Below the pieces are notes generated by a model that was given only the letters and a program-made list of their open reading frames with translations, was not told the origin of the DNA and ran no database searches. From positions 483,001 to 547,000 of the forward strand of contig CAWZYM010000402.1 in NCBI GenBank assembly GCA_963966185.1: 64,000 nucleotides of DNA, in the 5' to 3' direction. The stretch comes from Rhabditoides inermis (lineage: Eukaryota; Nematoda; Chromadorea; Rhabditida; Rhabditidae). Position 1 is the stretch's first letter; the number at the start of each line of letters is the position of its first letter. Shown in pieces: positions 1-11,330 of the stretch. The position numbers and the translations under genes were made by a program.

Positions 1-352
1 GGAAAAATCTCAACAAAAATCGTTTTGTACGTGTCATAATCATGTTTGCGAGGATGGGAAAAGTAACATGGGAGAAAAAGAAACCTACGACTGCGCAAAA
101 CCTTCGACCATCATAGGTTCTTATGAGTGATTTCGTTTTGTACGTGTCACCTATACGAACAGTTTCAAACCGTAGCTGCACTATTCCATTTTTCGATTTG
201 TGTGTATGTCAGAACAACTATAAACTATTCGATCTGTCATAATCATGTTTCCAAATGGAAAGTGAAAACCCACTCGTTGGCTGACTGGGAGAAAAAACTA
301 ATCTTCGACTGCGCAAAACCTACGACCATCTTAGGTTATTATGAGTAATTTC
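1..352. repeat. Degenerate ~205-bp direct repeat in an intron
   Basis: Roughly positions 30-130 and 235-352 are two diverged copies of one segment, sharing a TCATAATCATGTTT start, a GACTGCGCAAAACC block and a TAGGTT-TTATGAGT end. The second copy also contains, near 270-288, a segment that resembles the last codons of the neighbouring G-gamma exon. This lies in the first coding intron of the G-gamma gene and looks like an old local duplication that copied the exon end. No coding function is seen. Confidence 0.6.
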
Positions 353-391
353 AATCTATACGTATCTATCTGTAAGATGGAAATAACATAC

Positions 392-480
392 TCGTTGGCG
401 GACTGGGAGATGGGCTTGCGGTCGATGTTGAGCTGGTGGCGGAGCGACTCGACGCTGCGCTGCATATCAGACTTGTCCAT
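392..480 (-). CDS. gpc-2: G-protein gamma subunit, first coding exon (partial gene)
   Basis: The minus strand reads ATG at 480 and encodes 29 codons plus two bases before a GTATGTT donor at 391. The peptide starts MDKSDMQRSVESLR and continues with a QLNIDR helix, matching the N terminus of nematode G-gamma subunits of the GPC-2 type. These form the coiled coil with G-beta and are prenylated at a C-terminal CaaX box, which would lie left of the window. The sequence just upstream of the ATG is an AG acceptor (GGCAG then GT before ATG), so the leader is either trans-spliced or a separate 5' exon. The remaining exons are beyond position 1. The family assignment is strong; the exact paralogue is inferred. 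Confidence 0.85.
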
Positions 481-3400
481 ACCTGCCTAAACCTCTTCCA
501 TTTAGCATTTACTGTTTATGTTTCGTGTTCCACGTGTCAATCACGGAGCGTAGCATCGCACCGTCGATGTGGTCGAAAATTACGGGGTGCGAGAAAATAA
601 GCATTGCTCATGTGTGTGTGTGTGTGTGGATATAATTACGATTCGCAATACGCAACAGTACAGAGAGCGGACAGCTGTTTTAGAGAAAAATAATATGAGA
701 AGTGGTCAACGCTTTAGGATAAGCACGAACAGAGTCGACAGGGATCGGAGCAATTGGAAGGGGTGCGCAGCAGCAATTGACGAGGACGGCAGATGTGCGG
801 CGACCTCCCTATAGTGAGCCTAGTGGTGGCAGGGAGAGTGAAAGAGAGAGAGAGAGACGCGGGGTTGTGGAAGGATCGATATTTTCTGGCAGCGTCCGCC
901 CGCCGTTGGCCGCCACCCTTTCTCCAACCAATTCCGCCAAGAAGAGCTAATATGGGAGGGATAGAGTGCCGGGGGGATCAGCTAGTGTTATCTGGCATAA
1001 GCATACAATGCACCTGTAGACATGCTGCGACGTTAATATGTCGCTATGTGTCCAGTCGTGCTCTCGCTCACGACGTGTTTTCTCATTAATGAAACACACG
1101 GCGGTGTAAATTATGACTCGGGTTTTATATATACCCACTCAGAGTGTGAGTGAGTTAGCGGCTAGTGAGAGAGAGCGGGTGGGTAATGACAGCGGTGTGT
1201 GGGAACGATATAATCCCGTGCGAACGGCTATATCTGTTTATCCCACCAGATATCCCACATCAAAGAACGACGGTGTGTGGCAACAGTACAGAGCAACCAC
1301 GCAAACAAACACAAAAATAGCGGAAAAAGCGATAATGACGGGGTGTGGTGGTTGGTGAGAGATGAGGCTGTAGTGTGTGGCGTGTGTCTGCCCTGCTGCT
1401 ATCGATCGCGGGGCAGAGACGCAGACGGCGGCCAGAGCGCGACGACAGAGCATCGCGTATGCTAATGTGCGATGTACCAGTTGTTGAGAGAGGAGAAGAG
1501 AGCGAGAGGGAGAGGGGAGAGAGAGAGGGGGGAGGGGGAGAGAGGTGAGAGAGGGGCAAGGGAAATTACCGATGATTGCTTGCGCGCGAAACCTTTCTCG
1601 GTGATGGGGAAGGGACTGATTTATTGTGTACTTGTATTGTCCTTTGTCGGAGGGATCATGAAGAAAAAGAACATAATAATTATAATAATAAATTACTGCA
1701 TAACAAAGTGTTCTATAAGAGAAGCGATCTTAATAAATACACAATTAATGTATTTGCACTACTGTAAGTCTTCTCTCACTACAAATATGTCTTGAAAAGT
1801 CCATTTTCCTTGTACTTTTTCTAAATGCACTATGGTGTTAACAATATTCTTATTCAACTACAACTTGTTTGTACAACAATAATTACAGTACGATATGCTA
1901 CCGTAGTGCGCGGGTCGCTACCAATTCATTCCCCCATCTGGCTGCAAATACTAATCCGTATGTGATAATTGAAAGGTACGGGAGAGAATAGAAGAATGAG
2001 CGACTGTCCACCGTATTCAAAAAGGTGATAATAGGAACCAGGTGATCGTACCGTCCGCCGGAACTGTCATTACACCGGCTGCCAAAAATGATACACACGA
2101 GACGTTAACTATGTGTGTAGGTGTGATCGTTGAGTGCCCGGGTATCAATCAGGCGCTCTCGCTCACCTTCCCTCGCCTCTCTCAAAAAAACAGTTGCCAT
2201 CCCCCTCTCTCTCCTCTGTCACTGAGAGAGAGTGCTTTCAGCATGCCCCCCGCGAGCTTGATCTCATATCCGCGACTGACCACGCGTCATCGTCCCATTT
2301 GTCTGCACTATTTGATCACACTACTCGAATGAAATACACACACTCGTCGGCGAGCTTCTATTAGCCGCCGCTGCACAATGATCGAGTGCTTGTATTTGCG
2401 CGTGCCACTTACGCGACTCCTCCCTGCTGCGCTCTAAGATCTTCCACACACATAGAGTGAGGACAGCGCCCCTCTCTCGCTGGTACTGTTAGCTGGTAAT
2501 CCCGTGTGTGTCTAACATTCCATCGGGATATCATTACATCAGCTATGTACTGTACCGCCGCCAACCCCGACCTGCCACTCTCGCTCGCTCGCTCACGCCT
2601 TTTATTACCCTATCGGGAGAGAGAGAGAGAGAGACGCGGTGATGATGCCGTTATCACTAAAGTCTTTGCCGGATCGATGTGTAGAAGAGAGTGGGTGAGG
2701 CTGTCTGTCTGTAGCGTGCTGGTGGTTCTATCTCTCTCTCACACACACACCCCTACCACTCTCTCTATATGGTCCGCAGGTGGCTTCAATGTGTGCGCAT
2801 CCCCCCTCCCCCTCCTCCTGTCCCCCGCCTCGCCTGACCTTTCTCCTTATCTGACCTCTCCCCCCCTTCGCCCACGCACTTGCTGCAGCTCACACACACA
2901 TCGATTGACTTTGCCGATCCTCGCCCCCCATCGCTACTTGTTGTGTGCATGTTGCTAATCTTATCGCTATGTATCACTAGCGCTAACCAGTCTTGCCCCG
3001 GAAAGAGTGAGCGCGTGTATCCAGTGAGTGGGAGAGAGAGAGAAAGAGAGAGAGAAGAGTGAGACCATCGGCCATTCCACACACTGTTGCAATTCGGGCG
3101 GACTGCGCGAGTCGCCTCCTAATTTCGCGCACGCGTGCCGCTCTGTGTTCTTTCTTCCTTCTATCGGCCTTCTGACGTCCTCTCGCCGCTTCCTTCGCTC
3201 TCCCGTGATATCAACGCCCCGTCAATCAAGTCTCTCTATTGTGGTTAGTCACTACCTGCGGGTGTGACCTGTGGAAGAGAGAGTGAGAGAGAGTGAGAGA
3301 GAGAGAGAGTGAGAGAGTGAGAGACAGAGAAGGAGAGAGATAGCCGATCAATCATTTCGATTTCTCATCCCGTCGCGGGAGCGTTGTGTCCGGTGCCACT

Positions 3401-4066
3401 ACTGTGACACAGCTATTACTATTGTTTACTCCCCCGGTTGTCTTTCTGCAGCTCACCTGGAGAGTGTATTGTCACACAATACTCAGGTAACTCATACTTG
3501 TATACGGACGCTGCTGTAACATGGCGCGACTTCGCCACTTAATTGATTCGCTGATTGACAGGGGTTGCGAGAGAATGCGTGTGTGTGTGTGCGCGCGTGA
3601 GTGGTGAGAGAAATGACCCTTCTGAGAGATCGCTCAATTTCTCGCGTCGCCCCCCCGTCGTCGCTGTTTACTTGTTTACCGTTCCGTTCTGATAGCCCTT
3701 GGGTAGTTGTATACTCTGCAGTGTGTGGCTATTGTCAAGCTTCTTTCCGTTTTCTATCCCACCCGTTTTTCCGACCTTTTCCGATTGTCCATATTCTGTT
3801 CCCACATCTGCACATCGACATTTAGCAAAGAAGAAAAAGTGCGTCGCGTTATTTTCACATTTTCACATTTTCACATTGCACTAGCCGTCGCTTCAAATGT
3901 TTCAAATCCGTGTCCGTGACCGTCTTATTCACTCTGCAATATATCGTTCGAATGTTGCCGTGAATCATCGTCGTGATAGTAATGCGCGCTTTTTTCGTTG
4001 CGCAAAAGTTTGTGATTATATTATTATTGCAACGCTAAATGACTAAATCACATTTTTCTTTGCAGA
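481..4066. other. Intergenic region, microsatellite rich
   Basis: No convincing coding exon is visible between the G-gamma gene (leftward) and the proteoglycan-like gene (rightward), so it probably holds both promoters. It contains short GA or CT microsatellites near 1487-1555, 2616-2637, 3030-3057 and 3274-3340. From 3134 it is the left part of the segmental duplication. Confidence 0.6.
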
Positions 4067-5886
4067 ATGCGTTGTCTTCGGCTGTTGCTACTTCTCTCGC
4101 TCGCCTTTTCGCCCCTGCTCGCTCAGTCTCTGGATGAGGAAGAGGCAGTTCAAGTTCAGGGCGCCGGATCAGGCGACGGACCCAACGACTCGGACGACGA
4201 GGACCTTCAGGTATGCTAATTTCCCCCTGTTTATACCATTACGCTGCATTGATCCGTATCGTAATTGGCTCAGCGCATCGCCTGCTGGCAGAGGTTGATT
4301 TGCATAATTGGCTCATGCACACGCGTGTTGTTTGCGTAATCTGATCCTGGAGAGTGGGGCGCAGGTGGCATCTCTCGTCTTCTTGAATAGAGAAGTGCTC
4401 TCGGCAGCGACCCCAACATGTGTGTGCGCGAGAGAGAGAGAGTGCAAACATCAGGAGAGATATGCAAATCAGTGCCACCGTACGCGACGCCGGCCAAATC
4501 TTCTATGATAAGCTATCAAAGTGCGCGCCGCGTAAGCCCGTAAGTGGGTCAGTTTTGAAATTGCAACGGGGATAGGTGATGAATGCGCATTATTGTACGG
4601 CGAGCTAGGCCGCTTTGCTCACACTCTCCCACGCCTATCAACTAATCACCCCGCCCGGATGATAGCAAGAGCGCACGATCGCCGGTGTCCTTCGGCCTGT
4701 TGACTCATCGGATCGCTGGCGCTGTTTGAGCATCAGCCTTGTACCTTCTCCTCCCGCCGCGCTCTCTCTCTTCCCCTCTCTCTCTCTCCCTCTGCCAACG
4801 GGTCAATCCTAGGCAAACCGAGACAGCTTGTATGCCACACGGCGGCACAACATAAGTAGTAGCCCCCGCCGCCGCTGGAGGATCATGTTTTTCTCTATCT
4901 CTCTCTCCACCCTGGCAAAACGCAGGGCATATTACAGCAGCAGAGGGGGAAAGCTACAAAAACTGAAATGATGATCACGCGCTGTATGTGTCACTGGAAC
5001 ACTAGATCATGAGTTGCCTCTAGTACAATTACAGCAATACATACTGTAATCTGTATATAAGGCGCAAAACAGCACTGTCCCCCCGTTGCAGGAAAATCAT
5101 ATCATAAGCATCATAAGTTGCGTCAAAAACAAAAACTCTGTAATAATATTATTCGAAGCAAAACAAGTACAGTACCCGTTTCAGGGCTCTGGTCTGCCGG
5201 CGGAGCAGAACTACGAGACGACGCCGGTGGTGCATCCGAAGATGGTGCACACGATAGAGCGCGCGTCGACGGAGGGAGCGGAGGAGCGGACGACGACGGT
5301 GGTGGTGCGCCAGCGCCTGCCCACCTCGTCGCCCGTCCCCGACATGCCCCGCATCACGACGAGGCCCAATGAGGTGCGGTGTTTGTTACAGTTTTTCGTT
5401 GCTTGGTTTGTTTCGCAGTTTTTTGGGTTTCTTAAGATTTCATTGTTTATTTGATCACAAACACATTTGTTGGAACGGTAGAAAAAGTAATCACTTCTAG
5501 CAAAACAAGAAAATATCTTTTAACATATCTTCCAGGCCTCCACTGGCGGCGACACTATGTGGCTGCTGATGCTGCTAGCTGTGATCGTGCTGGCGATCCT
5601 CGTCGTTATAGCCGCCGTCGTGTGCTGTCGCAACATCAGCAGTGAGTCGCACGTCCTCATTTCCTTATTTGTGCTTTGCCGTCTTCGTATGTCTACTTGT
5701 ACAACATGATTATGCACATATTGGGCTAATCACATGCATAGCATACATACGATACGTTAATTTGTGGATCGCCGTCTTTGTAACTTTATACATTGATTTA
5801 CGACTTGTTTTTCAGGAAAGAAGCAGGCGTACCGGCCGGGCAGCCGCGAAACGCCCGACTCGCTACTCAACAAGTCCGACTACTAA
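4067..5886 (+). CDS. Small type I transmembrane, proteoglycan-like protein (syndecan-like candidate)
   Basis: Four exons: 4067-4210, 5185-5373, 5536-5641 and 5816-5886, joined in frame to 169 residues. Residues 1-20 form a signal peptide (MRCLRLLLLLSLAFSPLLA). An acidic stretch with Ser-Gly (GAGSGDG then SDDED) and a second GSG follow, typical of glycosaminoglycan attachment sites. Then comes a Thr/Pro-rich stalk, one membrane segment from MWLLMLLAV to VIAAVV, and a short basic tail starting CCRN and ending KSDY. The layout resembles syndecan, but the tail lacks the syndecan C-terminal EFYA, so the family name is tentative. A TTTGCAG acceptor lies one base before the ATG, implying trans-splicing or a 5' UTR exon. 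An AATAAA at 6318 can serve as poly(A) signal. Confidence 0.75.
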
Positions 5887-6317
5887 CTACTAGACGCCAT
5901 ATTCCAGATTGCAAATCTGCACTCATTCTCTCTCTCTCTCTCTCCGCACGCGTTCACTTATGCTCCTGTACGACCCGGCCATACTGTACCTAGGCCATCG
6001 TTATGTCATTGTAAATAGTGCTGCCGCTCTCTAGCGGATGGTTTTTTTTCGTGTCGATTTCGCCCACCAATACTCCTCATGATTCCACTAATACTAGCTT
6101 TTTGGTTCCCCCACCCGCTTTGCACAGATTCTGATAGTCGTGTGTTTGTGTGTTTGTCCCTGTCGCGCGCTGCACGTGTGTGTGTCTGTCCCGCCCATTC
6201 TCCCCCAGATTCTTGTTGTCGTAAAAAAAAACTGTCAAGGTGCAATTTCCGGGACTACGCTCAACAAAAACGCTGAGAACATGAATGAAGAAGAGAATAT
6301 ATCAGCTCGTTTACTTT

Positions 6318-6323
6318 AATAAA
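6318..6323 (+). promoter_or_regulatory. Poly(A) signal AATAAA for the proteoglycan-like gene
   Basis: AATAAA lies about 430 bases after the stop codon, close to the end of the convergent minus-strand gene L. The two 3' ends therefore nearly meet. The same motif is at 11258-11263 in copy B. Confidence 0.45.
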
Positions 6324-6390
6324 ATACGTCATACTTGAAATGGTGTTCGTGTTCTATGATTTTTGGTGGAGTATGTTGGATTCGTCGACT

Positions 6391-8290
6391 TTACTCGTTG
6401 AGGGCGAGGTTGGAGAAATCTGCAATCCATTTGTTTTTCAATGAACTTGAGAAATGCAGTCAAAAACAAAATTGCTGTCATGAACAAAATTCTTGCCAAA
6501 ATGCGCTCAAGAACCAAATTCTTGCCAGAATGCCGTCAGGAACCGAATTATATGTTTGTGAGCCTACCAATGGGGTAGCAGTTGTCGGCGTAGCAATAGT
6601 TCTGCTCCGGGCACAGCGTTCCGAAGATGCACGGACCGATGTAAGCAGCTGAAAGACAGTTCACTTTTCATTTTTGTGTAACAATATGCACAATACAAGT
6701 AGTTAAATCGCATGCAAATCAGTCAGCATCCATTGCCTGATTCTGATCGTCAGGTAGGAAAGCTTTTTTTATCTTTCTAAAACAAAAGAAAACAATGCCA
6801 TTCTCAAAAGGGAATATTAAAAAAAAGAAAACAATGCCATTCTCAAAAGGGAAAATTTCTTTTTTTTGTCCGGGTTTTTGCTTTCACTTACCGACTGGAG
6901 GGACGGCGCTGACGCCGGCAGAGTTCGGCACGCACTCGTCCTCGATGCAAGAGTACGGTCCGTCTGAATTAAAACAAGGGTTCTTTAGTGGCGATCGTGT
7001 CACCACTGCCTAGCGCATACACATGCATCACGTATGCAAAGTTCCCAAAACACGAATGTCTTTGAGAGCCATTCAAAATGTCAGTTCCATATTTCATTTC
7101 AGCTCTTTGAAAAAATGCCCTGCGCGGCCGTCCATATAGCCTGCGCCAGGGCGATAGTTTTCGATCTACCTCGCTTGCAGTTCGAAATACGGTGCCATAA
7201 CCGTCTGCCTCTCTTGTTTTGCGCGTTATTGCCGAGAGCTGATTCTCCGTCTTCTTCTGATCTACCCCATCGCGCGCAACTTATTGCGAGCATAGAACTA
7301 TAGGTATTGCGAGCAACTTTTTGCGAGCATAGAATGCGCAGCAGCAGCGCGCTCGCCGTTGCATGTAATCTATGACGATCGCCATCTCCTGCCGCACGTC
7401 CTCAAGCAAGCACGACTACATCTCCAAGACGGACAACTTCAAGAAGGACCGCACCAGTATCCCGCGACTTCCGCACGACAGAGTCCACTAAAGACGATTA
7501 CCTCAAGAAGGGTCGCATCTACAGTATCAGCGTCCCGAGAAGACTTCCACCCCAGCTACAGTATCCCGGCGTCATCGAGCGACCGAGGAGTTGTGCCACA
7601 AGAGCACGCAAAAAAGAGCCACAGAGCCACGTCTGCCACTGTACTTTATCTTTGCCCAAAAAAGCCTTTGTGCTAAACACTGACTCGTTTCTCACTGACT
7701 ACCGGTTCGCTGTAGCTTCAATATTTGATATATTTCGTTTTATATCATATTAGTTTTTTTTATTCACTTACCAATCTGGATTATCTGGATATTCAGCAAT
7801 ACGCTTTCTAATGTCGAACATTCGATACAAGTATTTTACTCACTGTCTGTGAATATTCAGCAATACGCTTTCTTTTTTCTGGATGTTTCTCTTTTTTCTG
7901 GATATTCGGCAGTACGCTTTCTATTGCCGAACATAAAAACTTATTTTACTCACTGTATGTGGGGCACTCCTGGTTGATGCAGACTCCGTTCGACGCGGCG
8001 TACTTGCACTCCGGGCAGTCCGTGTTCGTCGTTGCAGCTGGGAAAGTCGAGTTCAAAATTTTTCATACTTTGAAATTGAGTTAGCATTAAATAGTGAATT
8101 TATGTCTTGAATAATGTTCTTTTTATAGAAAGTTATATGGGTGATAACTCAACTTCGAAAACCAGAGAGTTATCTTTATCAGAAGTACTTTAAATGCATA
8201 TTTTCGACTCTCTCTCTCTCTCTCTCTCGAATAATCTGGCTCACCAGCGACAGCCACAAGAGCGAGGAGGGCGAGGGTAGTGAACTGCAT
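6391..8290 (-). CDS. Small secreted Cys-module protein, type L, copy A
   Basis: Five exons on the minus strand: 8245-8290, 7954-8037, 6892-6963, 6568-6648 and 6391-6419, all internal introns in phase 1, giving about 103 residues. Exon 1 is a signal peptide (MQFTTLALLALVAVA). Exon 2 carries a four-Cys segment (TDCPEC to ECPTY). Exon 3 has C-x4-C (CIEDECVP). Exon 4 has GPC followed by C-x5-C-x5-C-x4-C ending CYPI. The last exon is a short DFSNLALNE tail. The same modules and intron phases recur in the M, N and P genes, so these are one family. I do not recognise the family; the Cys spacing recalls short nematode Cys modules such as CC or EB domains, but that is a guess. A CATAAAAGG TATA-like element is at 8327-8335. 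Confidence 0.75.
6964..7953. other. Long intron 2 of gene L with a coding-looking block
   Basis: This ~1-kb intron is much longer than the others in the family. Around 7370-7680 it holds a GC-richer block with codon-like periodicity (a frame reading KHDYISKTDNFKKDRT) broken by stops, preceded by two short direct repeats of TTGCGAGCATAGAA (about 7284-7333). It may be a relic of an inserted exon or pseudogene. The identical block is in copy B at about 12310-12620. Confidence 0.35.
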
Positions 8291-8326
8291 CGTTGCGAAG
8301 GCGATGTCACAGAGAACAGTCGACCG

Positions 8327-8335
8327 CCTTTTATG
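8327..8335 (-). promoter_or_regulatory. TATA-like element of gene L copy A
   Basis: The minus strand reads CATAAAAGG about 40 bases upstream of the L start codon. In copy B the same site reads CACAAAAGG. Confidence 0.5.
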
Positions 8336-8748
8336 CGACCTGACTCGAACACAGATCACCCCGATTAATCCAAGGCTCGCGCGAATTCAATATGAGTTCC
8401 GCAATCCATTTTTTTCGCTCGCGATCGCTTGGCCACATTTTTGATTATTCTCGCGCACGGTAGTTTTTCTATATTCGAAACACATCGACATCAGAACACA
8501 GATCGGTAGATGGTAGATCAATCAGCTCTCGCAGTCTGTCCGGGGTCGCGTTTCAAGTTTTGATCGCGCAATCCCGGCTTTGCTGCCAGACCCATACCAT
8601 AACCAGCATAATCACAATACAACGAGACAGATCGCCATGTAAAAGAGCCCTTTACTGAACTACACACACACACACACACACACTAATTGGGGTCTGATCC
8701 GCGCGATGGTCTCCCATCTTGCAATGCGCATAGGCGGAACCATAAGAG

Positions 8749-8758
8749 TATAATAAAA
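8749..8758 (+). promoter_or_regulatory. TATA-like element of gene M copy A
   Basis: TATAATAAAA lies about 45 bases before the M start codon. Copy B has a cleaner TATATAAAA at the same place. Confidence 0.45.
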
Positions 8759-8859
8759 TGGAGGTGGCGGTAGATGTGGTCATCTGAGCATCACCTCAGC
8801 AATGCAGTACGCAACCGTCGCCCTCGTCGCTCTTCTTGTAGTCCCCGCCGGTGAGCCAT

Positions 8860-8862
8860 CTC

Positions 8863-8916
<54 letters not shown>

Positions 8917-8988
8917 TGTCTCTCTCTCTGTCTCTCTCTGTCTCTCTCTCTATATGTCTCTCTCTCTTTCTCTCTTTCTCTCTCAAAT
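8860..8988 (+). repeat. (CT)n microsatellite beside the exon 1 donor of gene M copy A
   Basis: A CT-rich tract interrupted by TGTCTC begins within about ten bases of the GTGAG donor. The copy B equivalent (13925-13998) is shorter. Confidence 0.85.
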
Positions 8989-9325
8989 TAAAGTTCAGCG
9001 GCCAAGTACGCGCTGAGCTCTGGTCCGTGCGTCAACCAGCTCTGCTCCAATAGCGGTGAGAATAATTGAAGAAACAGTGACTTTTATTTTTGTCTGGTAG
9101 ACATTGCTTGAGTCACAAATCGGCAACACATTCCGCAACATGCAGACAGTTTTGTCACGTTCTGAGTTCTGATTAATGAAATTAGATGAAACTCTGAACG
9201 CCCCTGTGTCACAAATGAGTCATAAATGAGTGGAATACTGTTTCTTTTTAAAAAAATGCACCCGACACTTGCTTCGAGGACGAGTGCGTGCCGATCGCGG
9301 CCGGAAGCCAGCCGAATCCTCCCAC

Positions 9326-9327
<2 letters not shown>

Positions 9328-9380
<53 letters not shown>
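9328..9380 (+). repeat. (GA)n microsatellite abutting a splice donor
   Basis: The donor of M exon 3 reads GTGAG and runs straight into an uninterrupted GA tract of about 50 bases. Confidence 0.9.
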
Positions 9381-9381
<1 letters not shown>

Positions 9382-10031
9382 CACGCGCCTCGACTGGTCC
9401 GTGCGTGAACGGCCTGTGCCCCAGCAACGGCGCCTACTGCCTCAGCGACTCGTGCTACCCGCTCGGTATTTTTTAAAGATTAATATTTTTATCTGCAAAG
9501 AGAATTGAGAGACACACTGACACACACACCAGAAAATGTACGATGCGGCAAGTATTGAGCTGACCCTAGGCTCTCTGTACCAAACATCGTGCCGCTCTGT
9601 GTTCTTTCTTTCTTCTATCGGCCTTCTGACGTCCTCTCGCCGCTTCCTTCGCTCTCCCATGATATCGACGCCCCGTCAATCAAGTCTATTGTGGTTAGTC
9701 ACTACCTGCGGGTGTGACCTGTGGAAGAGAGAGTGTGAGAGAGAGAGAGAGAGAGAGACAGAGAAGGAGAGAGATAGCCGATGACCACGATGTATGTGTC
9801 ACTGGAACACTAGATCATGAGTTGCCTCTAATACAATTACAGCAATACATACTGTAATCTGTATATAAGGCGCAAAACAGCACTGTCTCTAGCACAACAT
9901 AAAGTAAACGTCAGACTAAACTTTTGCTGATAAAAATCAACGACCACGCACCCTCAGAAATATCTTCAAAAAGCCTTTTTGTACACATCACAAAAAGAGG
10001 GTCGAAAATAAAAATACAGTTTTGATTGCAG

Positions 10032-10822
10032 GGCTCCGGTCTGCCGGCGGAGCAGAACTACGAGACGACGCCGGTGGTGCATCCGAAGATGGTGCACACG
10101 ATAGAGCGCGCGTCGACAGAGGGAGCGGAGAAGCGGACGACGACGGTGGTGGTGCGCCAGCGCCTGCCCACCTCGTCGCCCGTCCCCGACATGCCCCGCA
10201 TCACGACGAGGCCCAATGAGGTGCGGTTTTGTTTATGGTTTCTTTAGTTTGCAAATTTCGGCTGTCACAGTTTTTGTGTAAATATTGCGTTTATTTGATA
10301 ACAAACCTAAAAAAGAAAATTCGAAAATATTTGAACTTTGAAAACTGCGTGAAAAAAATTTCTGTTGCGTTAATGTGTTTCATACCGTCAGATGAAGAGT
10401 GGACGTTGTGGACATTATGAATTATCAGCCTAAATTGTTCCTATGATCACATCTAATCCCTTGCAGGCCTCCACTGGCGGGGACACTATGTGGCTGTTGA
10501 TGCTGCTGGCTGTGATCGTGCTGGCGATCCTCGTCGTCATAGCCGCCGTCGTGTGCTGTCGCAACATCAGCAGTGAGTCGCACGTCCTCATTTCCTTATT
10601 TGTGCTTTGCCGTCTTCGTATGTCTACTTGTACAACATTATGTGAGTATGCACATATTGGGCTGATCACATGCATATCATATGATACGTTAATATGTTGA
10701 TCGCCGTCTTTGTAACTTTATACATTGATTTACAACTTGTTTTTCTTTCAGGAAAGAAGCAGGCGTACCGGCCGGGCAGCCGCGAAACGCCCGACTCGCT
10801 ACTCAACAAATCCGACTACTAA
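10032..10822 (+). pseudogene. Headless duplicate of the proteoglycan-like gene
   Basis: Exons equivalent to exons 2-4 are at 10032-10220, 10467-10572 and 10752-10822. Splice sites and reading frame are intact, with very few changes (an EE pair is now EK). The first exon with start codon and signal peptide fell in the 1.6-kb deletion and no replacement exon is evident upstream. It is either a recent pseudogene or a source of exons for a chimeric transcript. Confidence 0.8.
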
Positions 10823-11330
10823 CTACTAGACGCCATATTCCAGATTGCAAATCTGCTCTCTACTTATTCTCTCTCTCTCCGCACGCGTTCACTTATGCTC
10901 CTGTACGACCCGGCCATACTGTACCTAGGCCATCGTTGTGTCATTGTAAATAGTGCTGCCGCTCTCTAGCGGATGGTTTTTTTCGTGTCGATTTCGCCCA
11001 CCAATACTCCTCATGATTCCACTAATACTAGCTTTTTGGTTCCCCCACCCGCTTTGCACAGATTCTGATAGTCGTGTGTTTGTGTGTTTGTCCCTGTCGC
11101 GCGCTGCACGTGTGTGTGTGTGTGTCTGTCCCGCCCATTCTCCCCCAGATTCTTGTTGTCGTAAAAAAAAACTGTCAAGGTGCAATTTCCGGGACTACGC
11201 TCAACAAAAACGCTGAGAACATGAATGAAGAAGAGAATATATCAGCTCGTTTACTTTAATAAAATACGTCATACTTGAAATGGTGTTCGTGTTCTATGAT
11301 TTTTGGTGGAGTATGTTGGATTCGTCGACT

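Larger units (their letters stand above)
8802..9465 (+). pseudogene. Secreted Cys-module gene, type M, copy A (broken)
   Basis: The exons match copy B: 8802-8850 (signal peptide MQYATVALVALLVVPA), 8999-9055, 9262-9327 and 9385-9465. Three defects are visible against copy B. The acceptor of exon 3 reads TGCAC instead of TGCAG. The acceptor of exon 4 reads TTCAC instead of TTCAG. The final DFSSL exon is absent because the duplication junction at 9587 lies upstream of it. One conserved-looking Cys is kept but a Pro codon is changed (CSN for CPN) in exon 2. It is most likely a pseudogene, unless cryptic acceptors are used. Confidence 0.8.
3134..9587. repeat. Segmental duplication, copy A
   Basis: Copy A starts at CGTGCCGCTCTGTG and ends at ACCAAACAT, where it joins the start of copy B at 9587/9588. 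It contains the full proteoglycan-like gene, secreted gene L (minus strand) and a truncated secreted gene M (plus strand). The 6391-8037 stretch matches 11331-12977 at a constant 4940-bp offset, almost base for base, so the duplication is recent or has been homogenised. Copy A keeps about 1.6 kb (about 3353-4985) that is missing from copy B. Confidence 0.9.

Noticed and set aside
4067..5886. Firm call as syndecan (sdn-1)
   Set aside because: Signal peptide, Ser-Gly sites and one membrane segment fit, but the C-terminal EFYA motif and conserved cytoplasmic region are missing.
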